Origin: Acidovorax sp. FJL06
Lineage (GTDB): Bacteria > Pseudomonadota > Gammaproteobacteria > Burkholderiales > Burkholderiaceae_C
Direction of reading: 5' to 3'
Assembly: GCF_003852545.1 (NCBI RefSeq)
Contig: NZ_QAJR01000031.1
Span: 21,076-54,478, forward strand
DNA length: 33,403 nt
Part shown: piece by piece, positions 7,518 to 15,651 of the stretch
How positions within the stretch are numbered: the stretch's first letter is position 1
How the letters are laid out: each line of letters starts with the position of its first letter
Notes under the pieces: model-generated
Database searches by the model: none
Told to the model about the DNA's origin: nothing
Seen by the model: only the letters and a program-made list of their open reading frames with translations
Position numbers and translations under genes: made by a program

Positions 7518-8168
7518 TCAGTCGGCCAGCGCCTGGTCGATCACGAGGTAGCGTTTGACCAGGTCGAAGAAGTTTTCGTAGAACGTGTCTTTCGAGATGG
7601 TTTCGCTGCCCACCTTGACCAGCGACTCGCTGGTGGACGAGAACGGCAGCGACACCGAACCAATCGCCCCCACGCCCAGGCTGGCCGAGTTGTTGGTCTT
7701 GCGCAGCGCGTAGGTGTCCTGGGTGGCGGTCACAAACCCCAGGCTCACCTTGCCGTCGCTGGCCTCGGGCACACACACCACGCGCACCACCATCTGCAGG
7801 TGCGACTCGGGTTCGGGCTGGAAGCTCTTCTTGCCTTCCACCAGATCGGTGGCACTGGACGAGATGACATAGCCCTGGCTCAGCAGCGCGCGGCGCGATG
7901 CCTCGCAGGCCTGGACGGGCGTGGCGTCGAACAGGCGCGAGTAGGTGGCCACCGAGCCAAAGTTCTCCTGCACGGCAAAGGTCCTGACGCTGTTGCCCAC
8001 ACACCCGACCAGCAGCAAGGCTGCGCTGCCCAGCACGGCTACGCCCGCCCTGCGCGCCGCAATGCGCCAGGGGGCAAGGGTGGCGGCCGGGAGGGCGGCC
8101 AGGGAGGGCCCGGTGGCGGTCCACGCAGGGTCCGCCAGGGGGGCCTGCTTTTTGTCTGTCTGGGTCAT
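7518..8168 (-). CDS. DUF2242 family lipoprotein
   Basis: A 216-residue predicted lipoprotein. A hydrophobic stretch (43-55) ends in the lipobox LLVGC with the lipidated Cys at 56. The mature part (GNSVRTFAVQENFGSVATYS...) matches my memory of the DUF2242 family, which lacks a known function. Residues 100-160 hold alternating strands (HLQMVVRVVCVPEA, KVSLGFVTATQDTYALRKTN). The N-terminal extension before the signal anchor, about 40 residues, is long for a lipoprotein. An internal GTG or ATT start closer to the hydrophobic stretch is possible, although a weak GAGAGAAA precedes the ATG at 8168. It is probably anchored to an envelope membrane. It stands alone and converges on the hydrolase. Confidence 0.75.
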   Translation of the reverse strand: MTQTDKKQAPLADPAWTATGPSLAALPAATLAPWRIAARRAGVAVLGSAALLLVGCVGNSVRTFAVQENFGSVATYSRLFDATPVQACEASRRALLSQGYVISSSATDLVEGKKSFQPEPESHLQMVVRVVCVPEASDGKVSLGFVTATQDTYALRKTNNSASLGVGAIGSVSLPFSSTSESLVKVGSETISKDTFYENFFDLVKRYLVIDQALAD

Positions 8169-8230
8169 GTCGTCATTTCTCTCAACGCTGCGGGCCTGGG
8201 TGCTCTGACGGCGTGCGCCGCGCGCGGTTC

Positions 8231-8249
8231 CGTGATTCTAAGAATCGCG
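8231..8249. promoter_or_regulatory. Palindrome GATTCT-A-AGAATC
   Basis: GATTCT (8234-8239) and AGAATC (8241-8246) are perfect complements around one base. CG/CG outside and a G-T pair extend the arms to nine. It is 63-81 bases upstream of the DUF2242 start, where an operator could sit. The binding protein is unknown. Confidence 0.35.
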
Positions 8250-8395
8250 TCCTGCGGGTCCACCCGCCAGCCCCAAGGCACCAGCGTACACGCCCATCGG
8301 AGAGAAAAATCGATTCCGTGCGTCGAATGGCTTCCGGGCCCGCCAGTTGCACACCCGCCCCCCGGCAAGTTATGCCCACCGCATGTGCAGCAAGC

Positions 8396-8404
8396 TGTGG
8401 ATAA
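8396..8404 (-). promoter_or_regulatory. Consensus DnaA box
   Basis: TGTGGATAA on the plus strand is the exact complement of the DnaA box TTATCCACA. One weaker relative, TTATGCCCA, lies about 20 bases upstream. There is no cluster, AT-rich unwinding element or replication gene nearby, so it could be a chance match or an isolated DnaA-titration or regulatory site. Confidence 0.4.
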
Positions 8405-8544
8405 GCCCTGGGACAAGCGGCGCAACCCGCGCCAGTGCTGGCGTTCGCCGGAGCGCACAAAAAACAGGCACGACGGTGCAAGAGCCTGTTCATAATCTTT
8501 TCATGGTGCCCGATGGGTCCAACAACCCTTACGCAACTGATCGA

Positions 8545-8605
8545 AGAAGCTACACTATTGATAGCTACTGGCGCGCACCCATCCAGCGCTGGATGAACAA
8601 AAAGC
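8545..8605. repeat. Dispersed stem-loop repeat, copy B (overlaps a start codon)
   Basis: This diverged copy has the flanking pair GAAGCTACACTATTGATAGC, a GCGCG/AGCGCT core (8571-8588) and the outer AAAAAGCC end typical of the family. It is the only copy not between convergent 3' ends. Its right end contains the ATG at 8593. Confidence 0.6.
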
Positions 8606-9114
8606 CCTGCTCTCCATGGGCACCCTCCAGGCACCGCGCCACCGCCCCACTCCATCCCGCCGCCCCCGTGCCCCTCGCCTCCTTGCTCTGCCTGGTCGTC
8701 GCCATCAGCGACGGCGACACCCTCACCGCCCGCTGCGGCACGCCCGGCGCCTACCAGCAGGTCAAGGTGCGCATCGCGGCCATCGACGCGCCCGAGTCGC
8801 GCCAGGCCTATGGCCAGAAGTCGCGGCAAAACCTGGCGCGGCTGTGCTTCAAGCAGCGCGCCACGCTACAGCCGGTGGACGAGGACAGCTATGGCCGCAC
8901 CGTGGCCAATGTGCGCTGTGGCGGCACCGATGTGGCCACGGCCCAGGTGCGCGCCGGTCTGGCCTGGGTGTACACGCCGTATGCCACGGGCCACCCACAC
9001 CTCGCACCGCTGCAGCAGCAGGCGCGCAGCCATGGCACGGGCCTGTGGTCACAGCCGCGGCCGCTCGCGCCCTGGGACTACCGGCACCGGCGCAGCCAGC
9101 GCAACCAGCGCTGA
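8593..9114 (+). CDS. Thermonuclease (SNase-like) family protein
   Basis: A 173-residue protein with a staphylococcal-nuclease fold. All residues matching the catalytic set of the Staphylococcus enzyme are visible: Asp42 in SDGDTL, Arg60 in VKVRIAAIDAPES, Asp65 and Glu68 in the same stretch, and Arg102 in DSYGRTVANV. It is expected to be a calcium-dependent nuclease. The N-terminus is odd. Relatives usually have a clear Sec signal plus a few residues before the first strand, whereas here Pro-rich sequence is followed directly by PLASLLCLVVAISDGDTL. The ATG at 8593 has no Shine-Dalgarno and lies inside a repeat; a GTG at 8668 is an alternative. The true export signal may have been lost or frameshifted. 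Confidence 0.75.
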   Translation: MNKKPCSPWAPSRHRATAPLHPAAPVPLASLLCLVVAISDGDTLTARCGTPGAYQQVKVRIAAIDAPESRQAYGQKSRQNLARLCFKQRATLQPVDEDSYGRTVANVRCGGTDVATAQVRAGLAWVYTPYATGHPHLAPLQQQARSHGTGLWSQPRPLAPWDYRHRRSQRNQR

Positions 9115-9131
9115 CGGCTGGCGCTTTTTTT
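9105..9131 (+). terminator. Rho-independent terminator of the nuclease gene
   Basis: CCAGC (9105-9109) pairs with GCTGG (9117-9121), or alternatively AGCGC (9107-9111) with GCGCT (9121-9125). A run of seven T follows (9125-9131). The hairpin overlaps the TGA stop of the nuclease-like gene. Confidence 0.7.
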
Positions 9132-9380
9132 GAGAGGGCGGACGACTCATGCACTCCTGGTGAGCAGTGAATCCATCAACGGCTCCCACTCCGCGGCGCC
9201 GGGGCCGGGAAACCCGCGTCTCTTTTCCCCGACCGGCAGACCATCGCAAAACCTGGCGGGCGATTTCTGCGGGTCTTTACCGACGCCGCCAGCGCGCGGG
9301 CGGCATCACCGTTAGCATCGTGGGGTCTTTCCCCTGGCCCGGCCACCCCCAGTGCCCCGCGCCACCCCATCCCCGTTGTC

Positions 9381-10655
9381 ATGACCGCCCCCCATCCCTC
9401 CCAGGCCGCGCCCGATGCCGAATCGGCCCGCAGCGTCTATCGCCATTCCGGTTTTGTCTCCTTTCTGATCGCCCGCGTGGTGGCCGTGGTGGCCACCCAG
9501 GTGCAGGCCGTGGTGGTGGCCTGGCAGGTGTATGACCTCACGCGCGAGCCGCTGGCGCTGGCCTGCGTGGGCCTGGCGCAGTTTTTGCCCATGCTGTGCC
9601 TGCTGCTGCCGGCGGGCGACCTGATCGACCGGTTCGACCGCAGGCGCATCCTGGCCATCAGCTGGTCGGTGGGCGGGCTGTGCAGCGCCCTGCTGTGGTG
9701 GCTGTCGGGCCACGGGGCCAGCGGCGTGGCGGGCATCTACGCCGTGTTGGTGCTGTATGGCTGCTCGCGGGCGTTCTCGGGCCCGGCCATGCAGAGCCTG
9801 CTGCCGCAGATCGTGCCGCGCGGCCAGCTTGCGCAGGCGATTGCCGCCAACAGCATGCTCATGCGCGTGGCCAGCATCGGCGGGCCGCTGCTGGGCGGGC
9901 TGCTGTATGCGCTGGGCGGCGGCGAGCTGACCTACGCCCTGTGCTGCACATGTTTTGTGCTGGGGGTGATCCTGCTCTTGCGCGTGGTGGTGGCCCACGC
10001 CACGGCGCCCGGCCCCACGCAGGGCACGATGTTCGAGCGCTTTGGCGCGGGCATTGCGTTCATCCGCTCGCGGCCCATCATCCTGGGCACCATCTCGCTG
10101 GACCTGTTTGCCGTGCTGCTGGGCGGCGTGGTGGCCCTGCTGCCCATCTATGCGCAGGAGGTGCTGCACGTGGGCCCCGCTGGCCTGGGCGCGCTGCGCA
10201 GCGCCATGGCCGTGGGCGAGGTGGGCGCCGGGCTGTACCTGAGCATGCGCCCCTTCAACCGCCATGTGGGGCGCACCATGTTCATCGCCGTAGCGGTGTT
10301 TGGCATGGCCAACCTGGTGTTTGCGCTCTCCCACTGGTTCTGGCTGTCGTTCGCGGCGCTGATGGTGGCCGGCGCGGCCGACATGGTGAGCGTGTACATC
10401 CGGGGTGCGCTGGTGCAGTTCTCCACCCCCGACACCATGCGCGGGCGCGTGAACGCGGTGAACATGCTGTTCATCGGCTCGTCCAACGAACTGGGCGAGT
10501 TCCGCGCCGGCACCAGCGCGTCGTGGCTGGGCGTGGTGCCCGCCGCCGTGGTGGGCGGGCTGTGCACGCTGGGCGTGGTGGGCGGCTGGATGCTGGCCTT
10601 CAAGAGCCTGCGCAGCGTGGACCGCTTCGAAGAAGCCGCGCAGGCCCGGGGCTGA
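9381..10655 (+). CDS. MFS transporter (EntS/MFS_3-like exporter)
   Basis: A 424-residue inner-membrane protein with about 12 hydrophobic segments, resembling the MFS_3/EntS drug or siderophore exporters. The conserved loop between segments 2 and 3 reads GDLIDRFDRRRIL (79-91), matching the major-facilitator motif A. GPAMQSLLPQIVPRGQLAQA (134-153) and the following NSMLMRVASIGGPLLGG are characteristic of this subfamily. A late segment, QFSTPDTMRGRVNAVN, is the equivalent of a common MFS_3 loop. The substrate cannot be assigned and no siderophore genes are nearby. The ATG at 9381 has no obvious Shine-Dalgarno. A GC-rich hairpin covers its stop codon. Confidence 0.92.
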   Translation: MTAPHPSQAAPDAESARSVYRHSGFVSFLIARVVAVVATQVQAVVVAWQVYDLTREPLALACVGLAQFLPMLCLLLPAGDLIDRFDRRRILAISWSVGGLCSALLWWLSGHGASGVAGIYAVLVLYGCSRAFSGPAMQSLLPQIVPRGQLAQAIAANSMLMRVASIGGPLLGGLLYALGGGELTYALCCTCFVLGVILLLRVVVAHATAPGPTQGTMFERFGAGIAFIRSRPIILGTISLDLFAVLLGGVVALLPIYAQEVLHVGPAGLGALRSAMAVGEVGAGLYLSMRPFNRHVGRTMFIAVAVFGMANLVFALSHWFWLSFAALMVAGAADMVSVYIRGALVQFSTPDTMRGRVNAVNMLFIGSSNELGEFRAGTSASWLGVVPAAVVGGLCTLGVVGGWMLAFKSLRSVDRFEEAAQARG

Positions 10656-10674
10656 TCGGCCGCGCAGCCCCGGG
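10645..10674. terminator. Ten-base-pair GC hairpin over the MFS stop codon
   Basis: CCCGGGGCTG (10645-10654) pairs perfectly with CAGCCCCGGG (10665-10674) around a ten-base loop. The arm includes part of the TGA stop at 10653-10655. There is no T-run, so it could end transcription, protect the mRNA 3' end, or both. Confidence 0.5.
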
Positions 10675-10813
10675 GCAGGCTGCGCGCACAAAGATACCCA
10701 TCGACACATCCTCCGGCGCGTTTGTGTCGCGCAGGTAAAACCCGCCGAGCAGGCTTGCGTGGCGCAATGGGGCGGCGCACCATGCGCACCACTGTCGGCA
10801 CCACACACGCCCC

Positions 10814-12427
10814 ATGACACCCTTTGCCCCACCCCCTTGCCACTTGCGCCGCCGCACCATGCTCGCGGGTTTTCTGAGCGCTGTGGGCGCAGCGGCCACG
10901 GGCCCCCTCGGCATGGCACAGGCCGCGGCCCCGGCAGGTGCTGCCACCTGGAACACCGCCGACGCGCCCACCCTGGCCCGCCTGCTGGACCGCGTGACCT
11001 GGGGCTGCACCGCGCAGGGCGCGCTGGCACTGCCACCGCAGGGGGCTGCGGCCTACCTGGCCGCCCAGCTGCGCCCCCCGCCCGCCACGCTGCCGCGCGC
11101 GGCCCAGGCACAGATTGACGCCATGGCCATCACCCGCACGCCCTTGCCCGAGCTGGCCGCGCGGATGGAAGCCCAGCACCAGGCCGCCAAGGCCCAGCCC
11201 ACCGAAGACGGGCGCAAGGCCGCGCTCAAGGCCTGGCAGCAGGACATGCGCGCCCTGCAGCAAGAGGCCGCCGAGCGCTGCGTGCTGCGCGCGCTGTATT
11301 CACCCGCCCAGCTGCACGAAAAGATGACCTGGTTCTGGATGAACCACTTCAGCGTGTTTGCGGGCAAGGGCGGCCTGCGGGCCTTGGTGGGCGACTACGA
11401 AGAGCACGCCGTGCGCCCCCACGCACTGGGCCGCTTCCGCGACCTGCTGGGCGCCACGGTGCGCCACCCGGCCATGCTCCACTACCTGGACAACGCACGC
11501 AACGCAGTGGGCCGCATCAACGAAAACTACGCGCGCGAGCTGATGGAGCTGCACACGCTGGGCGTGGACGGCGGCTACAGCCAGCAGGACGTGCAGGAGC
11601 TGGCGCGCGTGCTGACCGGCGTGGGCGTGTCGCTGCGCCCGCAGGGCGACGGCCCCCCGCGCATGCAACCCGCGCTGCGCCGCCACTATGTGCGCGACGG
11701 CCTGTTCGAGTTCAACCCCCAGCGGCATGACTGGGAGCCCAAGACGCTGCTGGGCCAGCCCCTGCGTGCCGAAGGCCTGGCCGAGGTGGACGAAGCGCTG
11801 GACCGGCTGGCGCGGGCGCCCGCCACCGCGCGCTTCATCGCGCGCAAGATCGCGCTCTTTCTGGTGGGCGACCAGCCGCCGCCTGCGTTGCTGCAGATGC
11901 TGGCCAGCACTTTTGAGCGCAGCGATGGCGACATCGCCGCCGTGCTGGAGGCACTGTTCAATGCACCGGAATTTCGCGCATCCCTGGGCCAGCGTTTTCG
12001 CGACCCGGTGCACTATGTGCTGGCCAGCCTGCGCCTGGCGCATGGCGACGCCGTGCTGCCCGGCGCCGAGCCCGCACTGGGCTGGTTGCAGCGCCTGGCC
12101 GAGCCCCTGTATGGCCGCGCCACGCCCGACGGCTACCCGCTGGACGCAGCCGCGTGGGCGGGATCGGGGCAGATGGCCACGCGCTTCGAGATAGCCCGGG
12201 CCATCGGGGCGGGGGCCGCCTCAGCCCCCGTTCCTGCTCCGCGCGAAGGCTCCAGAGCCGATCAGCCCCTGTCACAGCGCACGCCTCCGCCGCTGGCACA
12301 CAGCACCTATGTGCAGGCCCTGCAGCCCACCTGGTCGGCCGCCACGCGCAATGCACTGGCCCAGGCGGCAACGCCGCGTGAGTGGAACCTGCTGTTCCTC
12401 GCATCACCGGAATTCATGCACGGCTGA
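10814..12427 (+). CDS. DUF1800 family exported protein
   Basis: A 537-residue protein with a twin-arginine-like leader: LRRRTMLAGF (11-20) is followed by a hydrophobic stretch ending near AQAAA (35-39). The body carries the DUF1800 hallmarks: LARLLDRVTWGCT near the start of the mature protein, a central MTWFWMNHFSVF, NENYARELMELHTLGVDGGY and DVQELARVLTG. The molecular role of the family is unknown. It is nearly always followed by a DUF1501 gene, as here, with the next ATG ten bases after this stop. Folded export by Tat suggests a cofactor or metal site assembled in the cytoplasm, but this is inference. The C-terminal 80 residues are Pro/Ala rich. Confidence 0.9.
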   Translation: MTPFAPPPCHLRRRTMLAGFLSAVGAAATGPLGMAQAAAPAGAATWNTADAPTLARLLDRVTWGCTAQGALALPPQGAAAYLAAQLRPPPATLPRAAQAQIDAMAITRTPLPELAARMEAQHQAAKAQPTEDGRKAALKAWQQDMRALQQEAAERCVLRALYSPAQLHEKMTWFWMNHFSVFAGKGGLRALVGDYEEHAVRPHALGRFRDLLGATVRHPAMLHYLDNARNAVGRINENYARELMELHTLGVDGGYSQQDVQELARVLTGVGVSLRPQGDGPPRMQPALRRHYVRDGLFEFNPQRHDWEPKTLLGQPLRAEGLAEVDEALDRLARAPATARFIARKIALFLVGDQPPPALLQMLASTFERSDGDIAAVLEALFNAPEFRASLGQRFRDPVHYVLASLRLAHGDAVLPGAEPALGWLQRLAEPLYGRATPDGYPLDAAAWAGSGQMATRFEIARAIGAGAASAPVPAPREGSRADQPLSQRTPPPLAHSTYVQALQPTWSAATRNALAQAATPREWNLLFLASPEFMHG

Positions 12428-12437
12428 GGAAATCACG

Positions 12438-13655
12438 ATGCAACGCAGACACTTTCTCCACGCCCTGGCCGCCAGCGCGCTGGGTGTTAACAGCGCCAGC
12501 GCGATGGCCGCCCCCGGCGCGCAGGACGTGCGTTTTCTGCTCGTGTTTTTGCGCGGTGGCTATGACTGCGCCAGCCTGCTTGTGCCCACGGCCAGCAGCT
12601 ATTACTACGAAACACGACCCAACATCGCCATCGCCCGCCCCGGGCAGGACGGCGGCGCGCTGCCGCTCACGCCCGACTGGGGCCTGCACCCCGCGCTGGC
12701 CGACTCGATGCTGCCGCTGTACCAGCAGCGCCAGCTGGCCTTTGTGCCGTTTGCGGGCACCGACGACCTCTCGCGCAGCCACTTCGACACGCAGGACAGC
12801 ATGGAGCTGGGCCAGCCCGTGGGCGGGCGGCGCGACTACCGCTCGGGCTTTCTGAACCGGCTGGTGGCCGAGCTGAACCCGCGCACCGGCAACACCCCGG
12901 CTGCGGCCGCGCTGCAGCCCATGGCCTTTACCAGCACCCTGCCCCTGGTGCTGCGCGGCGCGGTGGATGTGCCCAACACCCTGCTGAGCGCGGCGGCGGG
13001 CCGCAGCGGCGTGGATGCGCGGCAAGCCCAGCTCATCGAGTCCATGTACCAGGGCACCCCGCTGGCCACGCCCGTGGCCGAAGGTTTTGCCACACGCGAA
13101 GAGGTCGCCCGCACCATGCAGGGCGAGATGGAGGCCGCCAGCCGCAACGCGCTGAGCACCAAGGGCTTTGAAGGCACGGCCCGGCGCATGGCGCGGCTGA
13201 TGCAGGCGCGCTACCAAATCGGCTTTGTGGACGTGGGCGGCTGGGACACCCATGTGGGGCAAGGCGCGGCCACGGGCGCGCTGGCCAACCGCTTTGAAGA
13301 ACTGGGCCGGGGCCTGGCAGGCTTTGCCGACGAGATGGGCCCGGCCTGGAAGTCCACCGTGGTCGTGGTGGTCAGCGAGTTCGGCCGCACCTTCCGCGAA
13401 AACGGCAACAGGGGCACCGACCACGGCCACGGCACCGTGTTCTGGGTGCTGGGCGGCGGTGTGGGCGGTGGCCGCATCGCGGGCGAGCAGCAGGCGCTCT
13501 CGGCCACCACGCTGTTCCAGAACCGCGACTACCCCGTGCTCAACGACTACCGCGCCGTGCTGGGCGGGCTGTTCGGGCGCATGTATGGGCTGAACGCGGC
13601 CGCCGTGGCGCGGGTGTTTCCGGGGACGAAGGGCGTGGACCTGCGGCTGGTGTAG
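12438..13655 (+). CDS. DUF1501 family exported protein
   Basis: A 405-residue protein with a Tat-like leader (MQRRHFLHALAASALG, cleavage near SAMA). It belongs to DUF1501, which I understand to share the alkaline-phosphatase/sulfatase fold. Family hallmarks visible are VFLRGGYDCASLLVP, DDLSRSHFDTQDSMELG, VDVGGWDTHVGQG, VVVSEFGRTFRENGNRGTDH and GHGTVFWVLGG. The Asp/His-rich motifs are candidate metal ligands. The start is fixed by GAGGAAAT that overlaps the stop of the DUF1800 gene, so the two genes form a translationally coupled pair. A joint periplasmic function is likely but its chemistry is not established. Confidence 0.9.
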   Translation: MQRRHFLHALAASALGVNSASAMAAPGAQDVRFLLVFLRGGYDCASLLVPTASSYYYETRPNIAIARPGQDGGALPLTPDWGLHPALADSMLPLYQQRQLAFVPFAGTDDLSRSHFDTQDSMELGQPVGGRRDYRSGFLNRLVAELNPRTGNTPAAAALQPMAFTSTLPLVLRGAVDVPNTLLSAAAGRSGVDARQAQLIESMYQGTPLATPVAEGFATREEVARTMQGEMEAASRNALSTKGFEGTARRMARLMQARYQIGFVDVGGWDTHVGQGAATGALANRFEELGRGLAGFADEMGPAWKSTVVVVVSEFGRTFRENGNRGTDHGHGTVFWVLGGGVGGGRIAGEQQALSATTLFQNRDYPVLNDYRAVLGGLFGRMYGLNAAAVARVFPGTKGVDLRLV

Positions 13656-13664
13656 CCACGCGCA

Positions 13665-13721
13665 AAAGCTATATTTTCAATAGCAATTAGCGCTTATCCG
13701 TCAAGCGCTGCAAGCATTTCT
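13665..13721. repeat. Dispersed stem-loop repeat, copy C
   Basis: An outer hairpin GCTAT(N7)ATAGC (13668-13684) is followed by the core AGCGCTTATCCGTCAAGCGC and GCAAGCATTTC. The core differs from copy A by one base. It fills the gap between the DUF1501 gene and the convergent DHH gene. Confidence 0.75.
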
Positions 13722-13741
13722 ACCCAAACCCGGCCTGGGCA

Positions 13742-14659
13742 TCAAGCGTTGAACGTCCCCGTGAGCAACTCCGGCAGGCGCTCGACCGTCATCTTGAAGC
13801 CACAAGCCTGGGCATGCCCGCCGCCGCCCATGCTTTCGGCCAGCGCGATGCAGTCAAAATTGCGCTGTGCGCGCAGCCCCACCTTCACGCCCTTGGCGCC
13901 CGCACTCCACATCAGCGCAAAAGTGCCGGTCTTGGCCGAGAGCATGTCGCCCACCAGGCTGTGGAACATGCCAGGCGCATTCACCATCAGGCCCGCGATG
14001 CCGTTGAACACCAGCGGCTGCGCGCCCTCGGCGATGTCGGTGCAGAGCTTCTTGTACTTCTCGTCCATGGCCGCACCGCGCGCCATGAACTGCGCCAGCT
14101 GCTCGGGTGCGAAGGCGGCAATCTCGCTCCAGCGCGCGAAGTCCTGCACCTCCATGTCGAGCGCCGACAGGAACCGCGCGCTTTCTTCAAACTCCCACTT
14201 CCAGATGTCGCGGTCTTCCACATACTGCAGCAGCGCCGGGATGGGCGTGTGGGGGTGGAAGAACTCCCAGGCCAGGCGCGCCCCCGACTTGCTCATGTCG
14301 AAGTGCACCACGCCGCAGCGGCAGGCAAAGCCGGTGAGCTTTTCGGCCGCGCTCTTGTGGTGGTCCAGCATCACCAGCTTGGCGGCGCGCTCGTCGATGG
14401 CCCGCAGGATCTCGGCGGAGAAGGAAAAATCGAGGATGTACACGCTGCGGCCTGCCACGGGCGGCAGGTCGTCCACCGAGAGCACATCGCCATGGTCCAG
14501 CCCCCGGTACTCGGCGCTGTCGCCGTAGTACAGCCAGGCAGCCAGCGCGGCGCCAAAGCCATCGGGGCAGTTGCGCCCGTGGTACAGGATCAGCGGCGCG
14601 GGGTCGTTCTTGTCGGGGGCAACCAGCAGTTGCAGGGGGAGTATGGTTTTCTTCGTCAT
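13742..14659 (-). CDS. DHH-family phosphoesterase
   Basis: A 305-residue protein of the DHH/DHHA1 superfamily of metal-dependent phosphoesterases (relatives include NrnA and RecJ). Metal-site motifs are ILYHGRNCPDGFGAA (24-38), the counterpart of the first His/Asp motif, ILDFSF (75-80), and the signature LDHHKSA (98-104). A DHHA1-like glycine-rich substrate loop GGGHAQACGF (279-288) lies near the C-terminus. The likely substrates are short oligonucleotides or phosphoanhydrides; the exact one is unknown. The ATG at 14659 is chosen over in-frame codons upstream because homology starts with the following residues. It is divergent from truC, separated by 112 bases. Confidence 0.88.
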   Translation of the reverse strand: MTKKTILPLQLLVAPDKNDPAPLILYHGRNCPDGFGAALAAWLYYGDSAEYRGLDHGDVLSVDDLPPVAGRSVYILDFSFSAEILRAIDERAAKLVMLDHHKSAAEKLTGFACRCGVVHFDMSKSGARLAWEFFHPHTPIPALLQYVEDRDIWKWEFEESARFLSALDMEVQDFARWSEIAAFAPEQLAQFMARGAAMDEKYKKLCTDIAEGAQPLVFNGIAGLMVNAPGMFHSLVGDMLSAKTGTFALMWSAGAKGVKVGLRAQRNFDCIALAESMGGGGHAQACGFKMTVERLPELLTGTFNA

Positions 14660-14771
14660 GACCCCCCAATTGTCGCCGGCGCGCGCGGGGGCAGCGTGCG
14701 GCACAATCCGCGCCTTCCCCACCCGCCCCGGCAACCGCTGCACGCACGCACCGGCGCTCACTGGATTTTCC

Positions 14772-15581
14772 ATGCCCCCACCCCTGCACATCCTCTGGCG
14801 CGACGAGCACCTGGTGGCCGTCTACAAGCCCGCCGGCTGGCTGGTGCACCGCACGGGGCTGGACGCGGGCGAAACACGGTTTGTGATGCAGACCCTGCGC
14901 GACCAGCTGGGCCAGCATGTGTTCCCCGTGCACCGGCTCGACAAGGGCACCTGCGGCGTGCTGGTGATGGCGCTGCACAGCGACGCGGCGCGCGCGCTGT
15001 CGCAGGCCTTTGAGCAGGGCGCCACGCACAAGCGCTACCTGGCGATGGTGCGCGGCTGGGCACCCGGGGCCATCGAGGTGGACCACGCCCTGAAGCCCGA
15101 CGATGCCCCGGCCGATGCGGCCGTGCAGGACGCCCACACCCGCTTTCGCCGCCTGGCGCAGCTCGCGCTGCCCGAGGCCAGCGATGCGCGCTTTGCCACC
15201 ACGCGTGCCTCGCTGGTCGAGGCCCTCCCCACCACCGGGCGGCGCCACCAGATCCGCCGCCACCTCAAGCACCTGGCCCACCCCATCATCGGCGACGCCA
15301 CGCACGGCAAAGGCCCCCTCAACCGCTGGTGGGCCGAGCGGCTGGGGCAACAAAGGCTGTGGCTGCATGCGTGGCAGCTGACGGTGCCGCACCCGGTGTC
15401 GGGGCTGGCCATGACCTTCGACAGCGGGCTGCCATGGCCGAGGCCTGCGGGCTGGGGGCCTGGGCACAACACGGCAGAGGATGCCAACCTCAGCCTCAGC
15501 GCCATCCCCAGCGCCGACTGGCAGCGCCTGTTTGAACACTTGCCATGGGAAGAGTCTGCAGAGACGCCGCCAACACCGTAA
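14772..15581 (+). CDS. truC: tRNA pseudouridine(65) synthase TruC
   Basis: A 269-residue RluA-family enzyme that converts U65 in the acceptor stem of certain tRNAs to pseudouridine. The N-terminal ILWRDEHLVAVYKPAGWLVH (7-26), followed by VMQTLRDQLGQHVFPVHRLD, lines up closely with the E. coli TruC sequence as I remember it. The catalytic motif is HRLDKGTCGV with Asp57. Further motifs are EQGATHKRYLAMVRGW, TTGRRHQIRRHLKHL and HPIIGDATHGKG, all typical of TruC. The ATG at 14772 starts immediately before homology. The C-terminal 40 residues are a family-variable extension. Confidence 0.93.
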   Translation: MPPPLHILWRDEHLVAVYKPAGWLVHRTGLDAGETRFVMQTLRDQLGQHVFPVHRLDKGTCGVLVMALHSDAARALSQAFEQGATHKRYLAMVRGWAPGAIEVDHALKPDDAPADAAVQDAHTRFRRLAQLALPEASDARFATTRASLVEALPTTGRRHQIRRHLKHLAHPIIGDATHGKGPLNRWWAERLGQQRLWLHAWQLTVPHPVSGLAMTFDSGLPWPRPAGWGPGHNTAEDANLSLSAIPSADWQRLFEHLPWEESAETPPTP

Positions 15582-15651
15582 CGCGGGCGACACGGCAGCC
15601 ACACCACCGTCGAAATAATGGGCACTCCAAGAAAATCAGGAGACCCCGTTC

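Larger units (their letters stand above)
8169..8592. other. 424-base intergenic region between divergent genes
   Basis: This gap separates the DUF2242 gene (minus) and the thermonuclease-like gene (plus). It holds a 19-base palindrome (8231-8249), a consensus DnaA box (8396-8404) and most of stem-loop repeat copy B (8545-8605). I found no convincing RNA gene or additional coding frame in it. Confidence 0.6.

Noticed and set aside
8396-8404. Replication origin at the DnaA box
   Set aside because: A single consensus box without a cluster, AT-rich region or dnaA/dnaN/parAB genes does not support an origin.
9312-11111. Long minus-strand frame across the MFS and DUF1800 genes
   Set aside because: It spans two genes and an intergenic hairpin and has a low-complexity Ala/His/Gln/Arg composition, so it is a shadow.
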